From Maniola hyperantus (taxonomy: Eukaryota > Arthropoda > Insecta > Lepidoptera > Nymphalidae): a stretch of DNA of 64,000 nucleotides. The notes below the pieces were generated by a model that was not told the DNA's origin, did not search any database, and worked only from the letters and a program-made list of their open reading frames with translations. Shown piece after piece: positions 33,201 to 44,089 of the stretch (the stretch's first letter is position 1; the number at the start of each line of letters is the position of its first letter). The position numbers were made by a program, and so were the translations under genes. Where the stretch lies: contig NC_048562.1 of assembly GCF_902806685.2 (NCBI RefSeq), positions 2,872,200 to 2,936,199 of the forward strand. Direction: 5' to 3'.

Positions 33201-34500
33201 GGATGGGAGAGGGCAAAGGGAATATTAGTCAGCAACTTGGCTAATATTCTTAAAAAAAAAACCTGGCAGAAAATATTGCATCAACATTTAGAAAGAGATA
33301 GCGGTTTCGTAGAGCATTGTCTGTCATTGAGATTGACATAATGTCAGATAGGTATGAGTGACAAAGACAATACTCTACGAAGCCAAACTTCTTTCTAAAG
33401 GTTGATGTACTATATTTTTTGCAGGTTTTTGTGAAACTGATTTCAATTTGTTAGAAATGACTGAATAGACTACTTCTTACCAAAATTTATTTATTTATTT
33501 TGTATTCAAGTTAACTCTTGACTGCAATCTCACCTGGTGGTAAGTGATGATACAGTCTTAGCGGACTAACCTGGAAGGAGTACGACAGTTTTTGTTTTAC
33601 TAAACCCATACTACCCCTTTGGTACATGGCATCGTACCGGAACACTAAATCGCTTGGAGGTACGGCTTTGCTGGTAGGGTGGTAACTAGCCACAGCTCTA
33701 GCTTCCAACCAGACTAGACCAGAGAAAATTTAGAAATTATGAAATTCCAAATTTCTTTCACTCAAAATGGAACCCGGGACCTCCCATGATAAACCACTCA
33801 ATAAATAATAGTACAACATCCAGTGGTGTTGTTGATAAGACATAACATATTATCTTTGACAAAATAAAATGACTAGCTGATGCCCGCGACTTAGTACGCG
33901 TGGATTTATGTTTTTAAAAATCCTGTGGGAACTCTTTGATTTCCCGCGACAAAAAGTAGCCTCTCCAGCCTTTTTAGCATGGGCTAAAAATCACGTAGAT
34001 CCGTTGCCCCATTGCGACGTGATTGAAGGACAAACCAATAAACGAACAAACAAACACACTTTCGCATTTATAATATGGGTAGTGATGGTTTACCTTTTTA
34101 TCTTCACTAGGAGCTTTGATTTCATTTTCGACTTTAGTTTCAACTTTGGAAACATCCAAAGTCAGTTTGTCATCTGATGTAACTGAAGGTTCGACTTTAG
34201 TGATTTTATTTTTGGACTTATTTCTGTTGAGTTTAGGTTTGCGTTTGCGTTTCTTTGCAATCGCTGCCTTCACCGGATTGGCCACGCTGAAATTATAATT
34301 TTATTTAACTTAATTATTCGATACTTCTTGTTCTTACTTACTGGTGCTCGTAAAATGGATATTATACTATAATATGTGTATAGTATTATTATTGATATGG
34401 TTAAGTTTTTGGTACAGGTAGGTATATATTTTTAGCATTCTTTGTTTCAAAACAATAATATAATGATTTCTTGGTCGTTTTCTTACCTTACTTTCGCCAT
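30226..34500 (-). CDS. Lysine-rich single-RRM protein, Nop6-like, complete
   Basis: Minus-strand exons in transcript order: 34487-34500, 34094-34286, 32731-32839, 31670-32196, 31255-31374, 30888-30986 and 30226-30357 (TGA 30226-30228). All junctions are GT/AG and phases agree, giving 397 residues. Features: a basic N terminus with nuclear-localisation-like KKRKRKPK (about residues 16-23); an unrecognised predicted-helical region (about 70-170); Lys/Glu-rich low complexity with repeated NETEVK units; then one RRM (about 265-349) with RYVVFLGNLP as RNP2-like and SSIAYVEL as RNP1-like; and a basic tail (NKKRSQRRMKAKQAKAK). An RRM flanked by basic low-complexity sequence, with a late RINV motif, resembles yeast Nop6 and nucleolar ribosome-biogenesis factors. 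The RNA-binding role is inferred from the RRM. It could be another nucleolar RRM protein. Confidence 0.85.
30430..30812. repeat. Tandem array of CTCF-like motifs in the last intron
   Basis: Seven units of about 35 bp in two clusters (about 30430-30525 and 30685-30812), built on GCAGCGCCATCTAGCGGAAA followed by TTAAT-rich spacers. The reverse complement CCGCTAGATGGCGCTGC agrees closely with the CTCF core as I know it (CC-N-S-Y-AG-R-K-GGC-R-S). The array lies between exons 6 and 7 of the RRM gene. Binding is not shown by sequence alone. Confidence 0.6.
31411..31600 (+). repeat. Family B repeat, diverged
   Basis: Starts CTAGCTGATGCACGCGACTT, then TTGATTTTCCGGGATAAAAA and ACATGATTGAAGGACAAACC. 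It is intronic in the RRM gene. Confidence 0.8.
32232..32505 (-). repeat. Family G tRNA-derived SINE
   Basis: Minus orientation. The 3' part ATGATCAACCCATTGCCGG is at left, then CAGGTTTCCTCACGATGTTT, AAAGCAAGTGATATTTAATT and a decayed tRNA-like head at right. It starts just beyond the acceptor of RRM exon 4. Similar copies: 41221-41530 and 60082-60346. Confidence 0.8.
32868..33020. mobile_element. Family I foldback MITE
   Basis: ATCTATAGAGCG at left mirrors CGCTCTATATAGATCT at right; inside, GACTTTGCTCAGACTTGAG mirrors AAGCCTAAGCAAAGTC. Copies also lie at 25135-25245 and 53036-53346. Confidence 0.7.
33074..33262 (+). repeat. Family E tRNA-derived SINE
   Basis: Contains CCTCAATAGCTCAACAGTTA (A-box region), GGATCAAACCC (B-box-like), ACTCCTAGCACAAGC and a poly-A end. 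It abuts a family H foldback at 33276-33430. Confidence 0.8.
33276..33430. mobile_element. Family H foldback MITE
   Basis: GCATCAACATTTAGAAAGAG mirrors CTTTCTAAAGGTTGATGTAC. The inner word GTAGAGCATTGTCTG mirrors GACAATACTCTAC. Confidence 0.7.
33487..33797 (-). repeat. Family D tRNA-derived SINE
   Basis: Minus copy: TTGACTGCAATCTCACCTGG at left, GGCATCGTACCGGAACACTA in the middle and AACCCGGGACCTCCC (the tRNA-like B-box region, reversed) at right. Intronic in the RRM gene. Confidence 0.8.
33871..34087 (+). repeat. Family B repeat
   Basis: From CTAGCTGATGCCCGCGACTT to TTTATAATATGGGTAGTGA, ending a few bases before the donor of RRM exon 2 as read on the minus strand. Confidence 0.85.
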
Positions 34501-35885
34501 GTGAAATTTTTAGGTTATGAGACGAGGTATTTTAATTTATGGAGTTTGTTGTTTAAATCACTAAAAAGAAGAATTCATTATTTACTAAACGGTAATAAAA
34601 GGTTTTCTAATAGTTAAATTCAACAAAATAAATAAATAGGTATAATCACGAATTTGTTCGCAGTTTGGTTTTGAATTGACAAAAAGATTGACATTGAATA
34701 TTGATTGACATCACAACGAATGTCATTGTCAATTTCAAATATTAAGAGTTAAGACGATAGACATTGACATTTGATACAATTTTTTTAGTGGTTTTACGGC
34801 TCTGGGTTCTAGCCATTTTGAGCCTTATTTGATACAAATGTCTGGTTTTAACAAAGGGTTGCATGAATAGTCTAAAGAGGTGCCGAGACAGTCAAGCCGA
34901 ATGACCTCAAGTCATCGTCAAGTACGTAGATTTTTGAAACTAAGCGTAAGCTTGTGCTAAGAGTAGGTAGGTACGATACGACAATAATGCAACGGGTGGG
35001 TTTTTTGAACCGCCGACCTTAGGAGTTCAGTCCACATTTTTAAACGTTGAGCTATTGAGGTTTTACAGTTTACTCACATTTTGCACTGTATCTTTTTCAG
35101 TCCGCAAAATATTGTTTTTTTTTTTAAAGAATTTTAAGATTTTTTTATGTAGGTACCTACCTACCCAGTGACATTCGTGGTATCATGACGAATCTAATGA
35201 CGTAGGTATCATTTATTCGGTTCAGCCATTGAGTAGTTTCAAGCGAACATACGGGTCAAACACATAACACTCCTTTTGGGCTTCGCCGCAGTTGGGTAAT
35301 CTTTTTTTTTTTTTTTTAATGAGGATGTAACAACAAATTCACAGTTTTCGGATTTTTCCCCTTACGTGTGCTATAAGACCTACCTACCTGCCAAATTTCA
35401 TGATTCTAGGTCAACGGGAAGTACCTTATAGGTTTCTTGACAGACACGAAAGACACGACAGACAGACAGACAACAAAGTGATCCTATAAGAGGCTCCTTT
35501 TTTCCTTTTGAGGTACGGAACTCTAAAAATCAGACTTTAAGAAAAGTAGGTAATTTTTTTACGTACCTGCCTTAAGCAGCTGCTAATAGCTATAAATTGG
35601 CCCAAGCTAGCAGATAAGTGTACGTTAAAAGTACCTATATACTGACATTACTCTATCCCACGCATTTTGTTACTGAAAAAATATGTAAGGTCTGGCGGTC
35701 TTGGGATCTTGGGATCTATTCAGTAGTGCCATACATTAACAAGGCATGTAATGTGTAGCGTAATTTAACCGCACGTGTGCGCCCAGCCTCATACTTATTA
35801 ACTTCCTATATAATATAGGAGCGGATCCGTATAGTTATGAAAATCATTACGGTTGTGATCATAGAACAAAGTAATATTGGCGATC
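34501..35885. promoter_or_regulatory. Divergent intergenic region between RRM and oxidase genes
   Basis: Both start codons face away from this 1.4-kb interval, so both promoters should lie in it. No clear TATA box or initiator could be chosen. The interval also holds a minus-strand family E SINE (34930-35075) and a family A repeat (35325-35535), leaving about 400 bp next to each gene as unique sequence. Confidence 0.45.
35325..35535 (+). repeat. Family A repeat
   Basis: Contains CCACAAATTC-like ACAACAAATTCACAG, CTACCTGCCAAATTTCATGA, AGGTCAACGGGAAGTACC and TTTCCTTTTGAGGTACGGAA. Confidence 0.8.
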
Positions 35886-38800
35886 ATGAGAAAACATTTT
35901 TTTAAATTGATTTTTCTTGTTTCTGTTTTTGTTTTTGGATATGCTGTTTGTTACGTGTAAGTTAATTAATTAAACAATATGCAGTGTTCATTTCCACCAA
36001 TCTTCTATAGTAAGCTAACATAATATTATCACACTGGATTAAAAAAAAATCACTAATAAATTAAGGACTATAACTTATTAGGGCCTCATAAGAAAGCTCA
36101 GAGTCACTCAGCGGGCGATGGAGAGAGAGGGCGATGTTGCCATTCTCTGGCTATGAGCTTTCTTATGTTCCAGATTATCTTGAGCATTTTCCTGTAGTCC
36201 ATATTTCAAAAGCTTGTACGTGGTCAGTTGCTTTCTCTTTGAGCGCCCAAGTTTCTCAACCATACAAGAGGGTGGACCAGACATAGCCGTATACAATATA
36301 CATGTTACCCTGTCTAAAGACACATGACTCAAAACAGTAATGGTTCCACTTCATTCAAATATTTAGGTTGGTAGGTACAGTTATATAAGTATCAATCAAT
36401 TGATACGACTGATCTAATAATTACCTCAGTCCTCATTGCGATAATAATAACTAATAAGTTCATAGATGATTGATAACGACTAACGTTGCTCTATTCAGAT
36501 TAAAAGGTCAAAATAACATTGATTGTCTATTTGGTATATTTTATAACGATTTATTTTCGTCTAGTAATACTTACGTAGTTAATTGGTACTTATGTAAAAC
36601 AATCTTTGTTTACCTATAGATAGCTCCACCCTACCTACTTCTTAAAAATTAAAATTCAATCGAATAGGGTCTTGGATTGTAGTAATAAAATGAAGTGGTT
36701 TTTGCCGTTTTTGTATAGCGGTAGTTGATGGGACTAGAAGAATAATTTAATAAATCGTGAGTTTTATTTGTTTTTACCATCAACGTCACGCTGTACGGAA
36801 GGTGAATAATGACGTCACAATCCGTGAACGACAATTATTTTCAATAAAACAAGGTTAGGCGGTATCTTTAAAACAAGGTTTAAAAAAATTTTTTTTAGAT
36901 ATTTCGTCCAATTTTAGGAGGCCACATCATCACTTTCCATCAAGTGTGTACCTATCAGTGCCCTTATTATAAATGCGAAAGTGTATTTGTTTGTTGGTCT
37001 GTCCTTCAATCACGTCGCAACGGTGCAATGGGTTGACGTGATTTTTTGCGTGGTTATAAATAAAGACCTGAGTGAGATAGGCTACTTTTTATCCCGGAAA
37101 ATCAAAGAGTTCCCACGGGATATTTAAAAAACCTAATTCCACGCGGACGAAGTCACGGGCATCAGCTAGTAATAAATAAAAAAAAATCTTTCGTGTTAAT
37201 AGATCCAAAACAGGTCAGTCATACGACACTATAATTGTTGGGCTTGGATCTGCTGGTACCACCGCCGCCTCCACCTTGGCCAAAGCTGGTAAGACGGTTC
37301 TTGCGTTGGAAGCCCAGGACAGAATCGGTGGAAGGGTGTGGACCGTGCCTTTTGGTGATGGCATTGTAGAGCTTGGAGCAGAATGGTAAGATAGACGCTG
37401 ATTCTGTTGTTTTTCACTAAACTAAATTTAGAGTATCTGCATCCTCTTCTTTTTTATATTGCTAAAAAAGGACGGAACATGAATTAATTTTACATTTAAA
37501 GACTCTAAATTTCCCGGGATCGAACCCCCGACCTCTGATTAGAAGGCGGACGTCATAACCACTAGGCTATCACAGACTTGAACCATTACTAAACAATAAG
37601 CATCCTCTTTATCAGGATCCACGGCACAGAACACAGTCGGGTGTACGAAACGGCCGTAAAAAACAATATATCTGTGTTTCCCCAAGACACGTCTTTTAAA
37701 GTATACAACTCTGATGGCACTGAGGGTAGCAAGGAATTAATTGAAGAACTTTTGACGTATTTACTTGAGGCGTCAGATCACCCACCCGAAAAACTGGAGC
37801 AGCTTGGAAAATTCTTGACCAAGAAGTAAGTTTATTTTATTTTGTGTTCGATTCTTATAGTTATTTATGCAACTGTTGTATAAAGAGGGGCATTAAAACA
37901 CGAAAGTTCGCCTCGTGTGATAATAGTATGACTTGAGTGTTTTAATACCTAATTATCAACAGTTGCATACAAGACTTTATCTACACCCATAATATTATGA
38001 ATCCTCTATAAAAGATTCTGAAACAGTTCGCTTATTGCCAACATTAAAACACCCAATATCTTAATAACCATTAAAGCATCCAAACGAGTGTTATAATGTT
38101 GTACCTACTGAATTTTATCATAACACTCCTGTGAAAAAGAGACAGCGCTATACTGCTGGCATACATCTATCTCGTTATGCCAGCAGTATAGCGCTGTCTT
38201 TTTTGCACGGCTTATCCATTCAACCGTTTTTTGGAAAATTCCGTACAGCGATAGCTTGCATCCCGGGGAAGGACATAGGCTACTTTTTATCCCGGAAAAT
38301 CAAAGAGTTACCACGGGATTTCTAGAAACCTAAATCCACGCGGACGAAGTCGCGGGCATCATCTAGTTCTGAATAAATTATATTCAATAATAATAATAAT
38401 AAATAAATAAATAATTTATTTAGGAAGAATATGTACATTTTACAATAAGTTTAGGTGTAATCATAAACTTTAAATCATAAGTTTTTCCGTAGGTACACCA
38501 ATGCCGTCGACAGTAGATAGGTACACGTAGCACATTAATTTAATGGTATAATACTTAAAGCTAAATAACAATACTTACTTATATAAACTAAAACTAACGA
38601 CATTGAACTAAATGTAGGTTATTTTAAACTAAATATACTTAGTAGGTAAAAACACAATCATTAAATTTATAGATAAACGTAGGCAGGTAAGAAAAAGTTC
38701 GTTATTTATATCACAGCGGAATAGTAACACAATATGACGAGCGTAAGACGCTCACTCACACTACGGTAGGAGTAATTAATAGTGTTCTGAACTGAACAAC

Positions 38801-41800
38801 TAAAATATCTTAATTCCAGATTGATGGAATACCTAAAAGAGAAGCACCCAGAAGTCCTCATCGACCAGGATTTCCTCAGCGAGTTTCTTGATTTAACGAA
38901 CTTCATTGTCAATAGTTACCAGGCTTCCAACGACTGGAACGATGTCACTGCCCAATCCGATTACGAGCAGCTTGAAGGAAACCAGAATATGAGCTGGCAT
39001 CGATATGGTTTCAAGACCTTTTTAGAGCTGTTATTGGTAAGCTTAGACCAAGCTTAGACTCTTGTGCACAACCAACCCCCCCAATTGTGTAAGAATAACG
39101 ATTTCATCGTTATCGTTATCGTCAACAAATTCTGCCCTTTGATTAGCTGTGAGAAAATGTAAACAGCGAATCAACCAATCAAAGGGCAGAAATTTGTTGA
39201 CGATTACGATAACGATAACGTTTTTTTACACAATCAGGGGGCAGGATTGACAAAAAACACAAACCATTCTGATTAAAACATGTTTTAAACTGTTTTTTAA
39301 AATAAAAAACAAGTTTACAATTATGTACTTGTTTTAAATAAAAAAAAATATAACAAGTACTTATTAGGTATTTTAAACATGTTTTATAGGTTGACCTTTT
39401 TTAAACAAAATAATGTTTGAAACAAGATCAACCCTGATCACAACACACGTTCTATCTATAGTTCTATGATTATTTTGTTATTTAAGTTACTTGATATTTC
39501 ATTCGTTAATTATTGCTAACTAGATAATGCTCGCGACTTCGTTCGCGTAGATTTAGGTTTATAAAATCCCGTGGGAATTCTTTGATTTTCCGGGATGAAA
39601 AGTCTAATGCCTAAAGTCTAAAGCATAGGTAGGTCTGTCCTTCCCCGGGATGCAAGCTATCTCTGTACAAAATTTCGTCAAAATCGGTTGAACGGACGGG
39701 CCGTGAAAAGCTAGCAGACAGACAGACAGACACACTTTCGCATATATAATATTAGTATGGATTGCTGAAATGTATTAATTTATTATATTTATTCTTGACC
39801 AGAACACATACAATAATGGAACAGGCTGGCCTACATTAGAAATTAAGCTAAATAAGGAAGTAACTTTAATAAATTGGCCGAAAAATTCTACCGGCAAAGT
39901 GGGAGTAGTGTGCAAAGATGGTTCCGTATACACAGCTGATAATGTTATTGTGACAGTGTCATTGGGAGTGCTAAAAGAAAGGTAAGTTTTGGGCGGTAAA
40001 AACAAGTTTAGGTCGCATCATCTGGCAAGTGCCAGCAACTCTGATTGCAGCCACTGTGAATTTAAAAAAAGTGACGCAGTGTATTGTACAAATCGTATTG
40101 ACCTGCGCTTATATCCCGGTGCCTATTATAAGCAGAATCTTATTAATAGCTTACATCCCGGGGAAGGTTACAGGCTACTTTTTATCCCGGAAAATCAAAG
40201 AGTTCCCACGGGAATCTTAAAGGCCCACCCATCTAACCGATTTATATTAAGTTTGGTACAGAGGTGGCATCCCGGAACTTGACATAGGCAACTTTGTATC
40301 CCGGAAAATCAAAGAGTTCCCACGGGTTTTTTTTTAACATAACAAAACCTAAATCCACGCGGGTGAAGTCAATTTCAATTTCAATTTATTGCAATTCCAT
40401 AAACTGTGTAGGTACAAGGTAGGATTATGAATAGTGGATGATACCCAGTTTGGGTGTCGCAATTTGGTCTGAACAGTAGACCTTAGTTGGGACCTTAATA
40501 GTCGTGGGCATCATCTAGGTTTATTAATATTTCCAGGTATTCAACTCTGTTCTCACCGCCGATTCCTGATAACAAAGCAACAGTTATAGACAAGCTATCA
40601 ATCGGGGTTGTTGGGAAAACCATATTCTCGTTCCAGCAAGCCTGGTGGCCTGATGTCAATGGATTTATTTTCTTTTGGTCTCCCAAAGATAAGGAGGAAT
40701 GCAAAGATGATCCTTGGGTAGTTCAAATTAAAGACGTGGCCAGGCCAATGGGATCTAGCAACACATTGTACGTATGGTCGAATGGGGATACGGCTAAATT
40801 GGTGAGTTTCTAAGTCTATAAGTATAAACTAAACTCAGTGGCGGATTTGCAGTCTTGGCCGCCCTAGGCCCCAGGCCATGTAGTAAATAGGTACCAGCCG
40901 TCCCTTTCTCAGCACTCATGATAATATACTACATATATAACGATTTTTTTATTGCCAACTTTTATCATAACATCAGTGATTTTTTTGTCACGATTGGCCG
41001 CTTCTAACACCTGGCCGCCCTAGGCCCGGGCCTAATGGGCCTTAGAGCAAATTCGCCACTGACTAAACTACAGTGTTGTGGAGTGTCGTAAATTATTAGT
41101 AATGCGTCATAAAATGTGCACACTAGTAGAGCAAAATCCAAGGACCGCCAGATCGTACTTATTTTCTGAGGAACAAAATGAGTGGGATAGAGTAGTGTTA
41201 GTGTGTAATATTAATGTACGCATCATCATCATCATGATCAACCCATCGCCGGTTCACTATTGATCAAGGGAGAGAGAAGTCTCAGAGAGAAGGGTTTTGG
41301 CAATGTGCGGATTAGCACACTTCTGCAGTCTGCACACACCTTTGAGAACATTATGGAGAACTTTTAGACATGCAGGTTTCCTCACTATGTTTTCCTTCAC
41401 CGTTAAAGCAAGTGATATTTAATTAATTAAAACGCACATAACTCCGAAAAGTTAGAGATGCGTGCCCGGGATCGATCTCCCGACCTCCGATTAGAAGGCG
41501 GATGTCCTAACCACTAGGCTATTATAGCTTTTAATGTGCGCATATTATCTGCTTACTTGTACCGTGGCCCGTGGGCCAATTTATAAGTATCAGCTGCTAA
41601 AGGTATCTACGTTAAAACATCATTATGAACATAAAATGAAATCTTATATAGACAGAAACAAATCGCTGAAATGTATGTACGCGGCACGCGCATAACTTCC
41701 GAACGACTGCAGCAAATAGTATAATTCTTTTTTTTGTGTGGTATTGTCAGGACAAGGTTTGTCTAAAAGATTTTTTTTTTGGAAAATCCACGGGAAAACG

Positions 41801-43781
41801 CAGTTCCCGCGGGACGCGGACGAAGTCGCGGGCAACAGCTAGTATACTATAATACTTAAATCCACAAATCATTTGGCAAAAGGCACTGGTCTCTAAGATA
41901 CGGAATTTCTTAGTTTAGAGGTCAGGAGTTTTTTAATTTTTTTTATTTCTAATTTTTAATTTAAATTATTTTCTAATTTCTAATTTAAATTTTTGTTTAG
42001 ATTGAAACATTACCAGAAGATGTTGTGAAGAGCAAAATGATGGAAACTCTCAAAAAGTTTATGGGGAAAAATGTGACTGTACCAGAACCAACCGCTATGA
42101 TCAGGTGAAGTAATTTTTGAGTTTATTTTGAGTTTGAGCTAAGTATAAGTTCGCGACAGGCCGATATGGCAATCGGGGTGATAACACCCCCACATCCGCA
42201 CAGCGCCCGCGCCCACCCGGTGTGGGATAGTGCGGGTGTGAGGGTTACCCTCCTCAACGACTCACCTCATACCCCGATTGTCATGTCGACCCGTCGCGAG
42301 CTATCTGTTGCTTCTCAAGTTCTCAGGAATGCGTGGAGATATCAATTTCAAATTAATATAAATGAAATACTCAGGTCTCAGGTCAATAGCGGTGATAACT
42401 TAAAAAATCAAAAAAATCAAAATCAAATATTTTATTCAAAGTAAGTACATACGGAGTACACTTTTTGAATGTCATTACAAAAGTAAAATCACAAAAATAA
42501 AATAAAAATAGTATAAAATCAGTTTACAAATTTAAGGTACCTACTTAAGTAATTATTGTAAAAAAAAATAGTAATTAAATTATCAAATAGTAAGTCATAA
42601 ATTTCAGTTAAAATTCAACGTTATGTAGTGATTCGTAAATCTAATCACTAAATTCGAATTAAAATTAACAAAAAGTAACAATAAATAATAAAACACTTAA
42701 TGTTAATATGTAACATTACTTCAATGTATTAGAGCCTAGAGGAGTTGTCCAAGCGTCCTTATCCGATATATAATCGTCTAACTTGTAGTAGCCTTTCTTA
42801 CACAGGTTTTTTTTGATGAAACGTTTAAACCTCCCTTCTGGTAAACTTTGAACTTCTGACGGAATTTTATTAAAATAGCGGACTTAGTGGTAGGACGTCC
42901 GCATCCTATTCGGGAGTTTGGGGGTACGATCCCGGCCACGCACCTCTAACTTTTCGGAGTTAGATGTGCGTTTTAAGCAATAGGGTCTTGGACTGTAGTA
43001 ATAAAATAGATAATTTAAGCTACAAAATAATTACACGTACTTATCCTTCCAAAATATGGAATCCTCGGTGCGCGAGTCCGACTCGCATTTCGCCGGGTTT
43101 TTGATTTTTCGTGTTTTTTTAGGATTCCGTACCTCAAAAGGAAAAACGGAACCCTCATAGGATCACTTTGTTGTCTGTCTGTCTGTCGGTCTGTCAAGAA
43201 ACCTACAGACTTCCCGTTGACTTAGAATCATGAGATTTGGCAGGTAGGTAGATACTTATAGCTGGCATTTGGAGAAATATCTGAAAACCGTGAATTTATG
43301 GTTACAACACCCAAAAAAAATTAAATTGTGGTCATAAACTAATAATAATTAGTAGGTATTTTCAATTTTCAAAGTAAGATAACTATATCAAGTGGGGTAT
43401 CATATGAAAGAAAAACAGATTTTTATTTATTTTTATGCATCATATTTTTTGAATTATCGTGCGAAATGTCGAAATAATACGACTGTGGTACGGAACCCTC
43501 GTTGCGCGAGCCTGACTCGCACTTGACCAGTTTTTATTTTCAGATCGAACTGGTACACCAATCCATTCACACGGGGCAGTTACACGTATGACAACCTCCT
43601 GAAGCATGAGTATCCCAACGCACGTGCGATATTAGGGGAGCCCTTACTCGACGCAACAGGAAGTCCCAAAGTTCTGTTCGCGGGCGAGGCGACGGATTTA
43701 GTTCATTTCTCTACCGTCCACGGCGCCAGCGAGTCGGGTTTCAGAGAAGCTTCCAGATTATTGCCTATTAACAAAGTTTAA
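35886..43781 (+). CDS. Secreted FAD-dependent polyamine-oxidase-like enzyme, complete
   Basis: Exons 35886-35954, 37219-37385, 37616-37825, 38820-39036, 39803-39981, 40537-40801, 42001-42104 and 43544-43781 (TAA 43779-43781); phases agree and give 482 residues. Exon 1 encodes a hydrophobic signal peptide (MRKHFFKLIFLVSVFVFGYA). Exon 2 carries the dinucleotide-binding GLGSAG (31-36) and E54 with IGGR, then GAEWIHG around W79. K308 in GKTIFSF with the following WWP aligns with the active-site lysine of polyamine oxidases. GEATD (from about 451) is the C-terminal FAD-binding motif. The family oxidises N-acetylpolyamines, spermine or spermidine and releases peroxide; substrate choice cannot be read here. 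A secretory signal suggests an extracellular or luminal enzyme, unlike the cytosolic and peroxisomal animal members. An AATAAA lies at 43787-43792. Confidence 0.92.
36959..37172 (-). repeat. Family B repeat
   Basis: Starts CCCTTATTATAAATGCGAAA and ends CACGGGCATCAGCTAGT. It lies in the oxidase's first intron. Confidence 0.85.
37495..37578 (-). repeat. Family G SINE head
   Basis: Only the tRNA-like part remains: GGGATCGAACCCCCGACCTC and ACCACTAGGCTATCACAG. It looks like a tRNA fragment but has no anticodon arm that folds as a gene. Confidence 0.7.
38141..38198. repeat. Perfect 23-bp hairpin in oxidase intron 3
   Basis: 38141-38163 (GACAGCGCTATACTGCTGGC plus ATA) is exactly complementary to 38176-38198 around a 12-nt loop. 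Further A/T and G/T pairs extend the stem outward by about six positions. It directly adjoins a family B copy. Confidence 0.85.
38199..38367 (-). repeat. Family B repeat
   Basis: Begins within GCACGGCTTATCCATTCAAC, passes CCCGGGGAAGGACATAGGCT and ends GAAGTCGCGGGCATCATCTA. Confidence 0.8.
39074..39244. mobile_element. Foldback MITE in oxidase intron 4
   Basis: CCAATTGTGTAAGAATAACG at left mirrors AACGTTTTTTTACACAATC at right. Inner arms TTATCGTTATCGTCAACAAA and TTTGTTGACGATTACGATAA are mirrored, as are TGCCCTTTGATT and AATCAAAGGGCA. Confidence 0.75.
39520..39767 (+). repeat. Family B repeat
   Basis: From CTAGATAATGCTCGCGACTT to ATATAATATTAGTATGGATT with a short internal duplication. It ends about 35 bp before the acceptor of oxidase exon 5. 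Confidence 0.85.
40135..40375 (-). repeat. Family B repeat, internally duplicated
   Basis: The block TTTATCCCGGAAAATCAAAG with AGTTCCCACGGG occurs twice (about 40180 and 40295). This indicates a duplicated or doubly inserted copy in oxidase intron 5. Confidence 0.75.
40836..41061. mobile_element. hAT-like MITE in oxidase intron 6
   Basis: A perfect 8-bp target duplication ACTAAACT flanks it (40828-40835 and 41062-41069). The ends CAGTGGCGGATTTGC and GCAAATTCGCCACTG are inverted repeats. Inside, GGCCGCCCTAGGCC occurs at both sides. There is no coding sequence. The 226-bp length and 8-bp duplication point to a non-autonomous hAT element. Confidence 0.88.
41221..41530 (-). repeat. Family G tRNA-derived SINE
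   Basis: Near full length on the minus strand: ATGATCAACCCATCGCCGG, CAGGTTTCCTCACTATGTTT, then the reversed tRNA-like head with GATCGATCTCCCGACCTCCG and ACCACTAGGCTATTATAGC. Confidence 0.82.
41640..41850 (-). repeat. Family B-related repeat
   Basis: Ends in GGACGAAGTCGCGGGCAACA with GCTAGTA, while its left half (CGCATAACTTCCGAACGACT) differs from other copies. It is a divergent subfamily. Confidence 0.65.
42886..42985 (+). repeat. Family G SINE head
   Basis: GTGGTAGGACGTCCGCATCC, then GGGGGTACGATCCCGGCCAC and CTAACTTTTCGGAGTTAG: a tRNA-like head in plus orientation, truncated after about 100 bp. Confidence 0.7.
43055..43535 (-). repeat. Family A repeat, near full length
   Basis: Two reversed modules are present. 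One has TACCTCAAAAGGAAAAACGG, ACTTCCCGTTGAC and CATGAGATTTGGCAGGTAGG. The other is the tail with AAATGTCGAAATAATACGAC and CGAGCCTGACTCGCACTTGA. The uninterrupted AAATTGTGGTCATAAAC at about 43324 is the empty-site counterpart of the TRIM-like insertion. The copy ends just before the acceptor of oxidase exon 8. Confidence 0.8.
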
Positions 43782-43894
43782 AAAATAATAAACAAAATAC
43801 GACCTTTCCAATATATTTTTTATTAAGTAGGTACGTTTTAGGTATGTTTTATTTAACGAAGACCGTTTGGCTATGTTTGTGTGAGTGCACATGT

Positions 43895-44085
43895 TCAGTA
43901 CGTAGCTGAAAATAATGAACATCAACCTTTAAAATGAGATTTCGGCTTTGTAGCGCTTATTCTTTGTCATTCATACCTATATGTGATGTTTTGCCGGTCT
44001 CAACGACAAGGCGCTCTACATATCCGCTATCTCTTTCTAAATGTTGAGGTACATATATTATTTTCTGCCACGTACTGTACACATT
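43895..44085. mobile_element. Family H foldback MITE
   Basis: Bounded by GTACGTAGCTGAAAATAATG and TTTTCTGCCACGTACTGTAC, with mirrored arms around AACATCAACCTTTAAAAT and TCTTTCTAAATGTTGAGGTA. It begins about 110 bp after the oxidase stop codon. Confidence 0.75.
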
Positions 44086-44089
44086 GTCA

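Noticed and set aside
37500..37578. tRNA gene-like segment with ACCACTAGGCTAT
   Set aside because: It matches the head of family G SINEs at several other sites and lacks a complete cloverleaf; no true tRNA gene is supported in the window.
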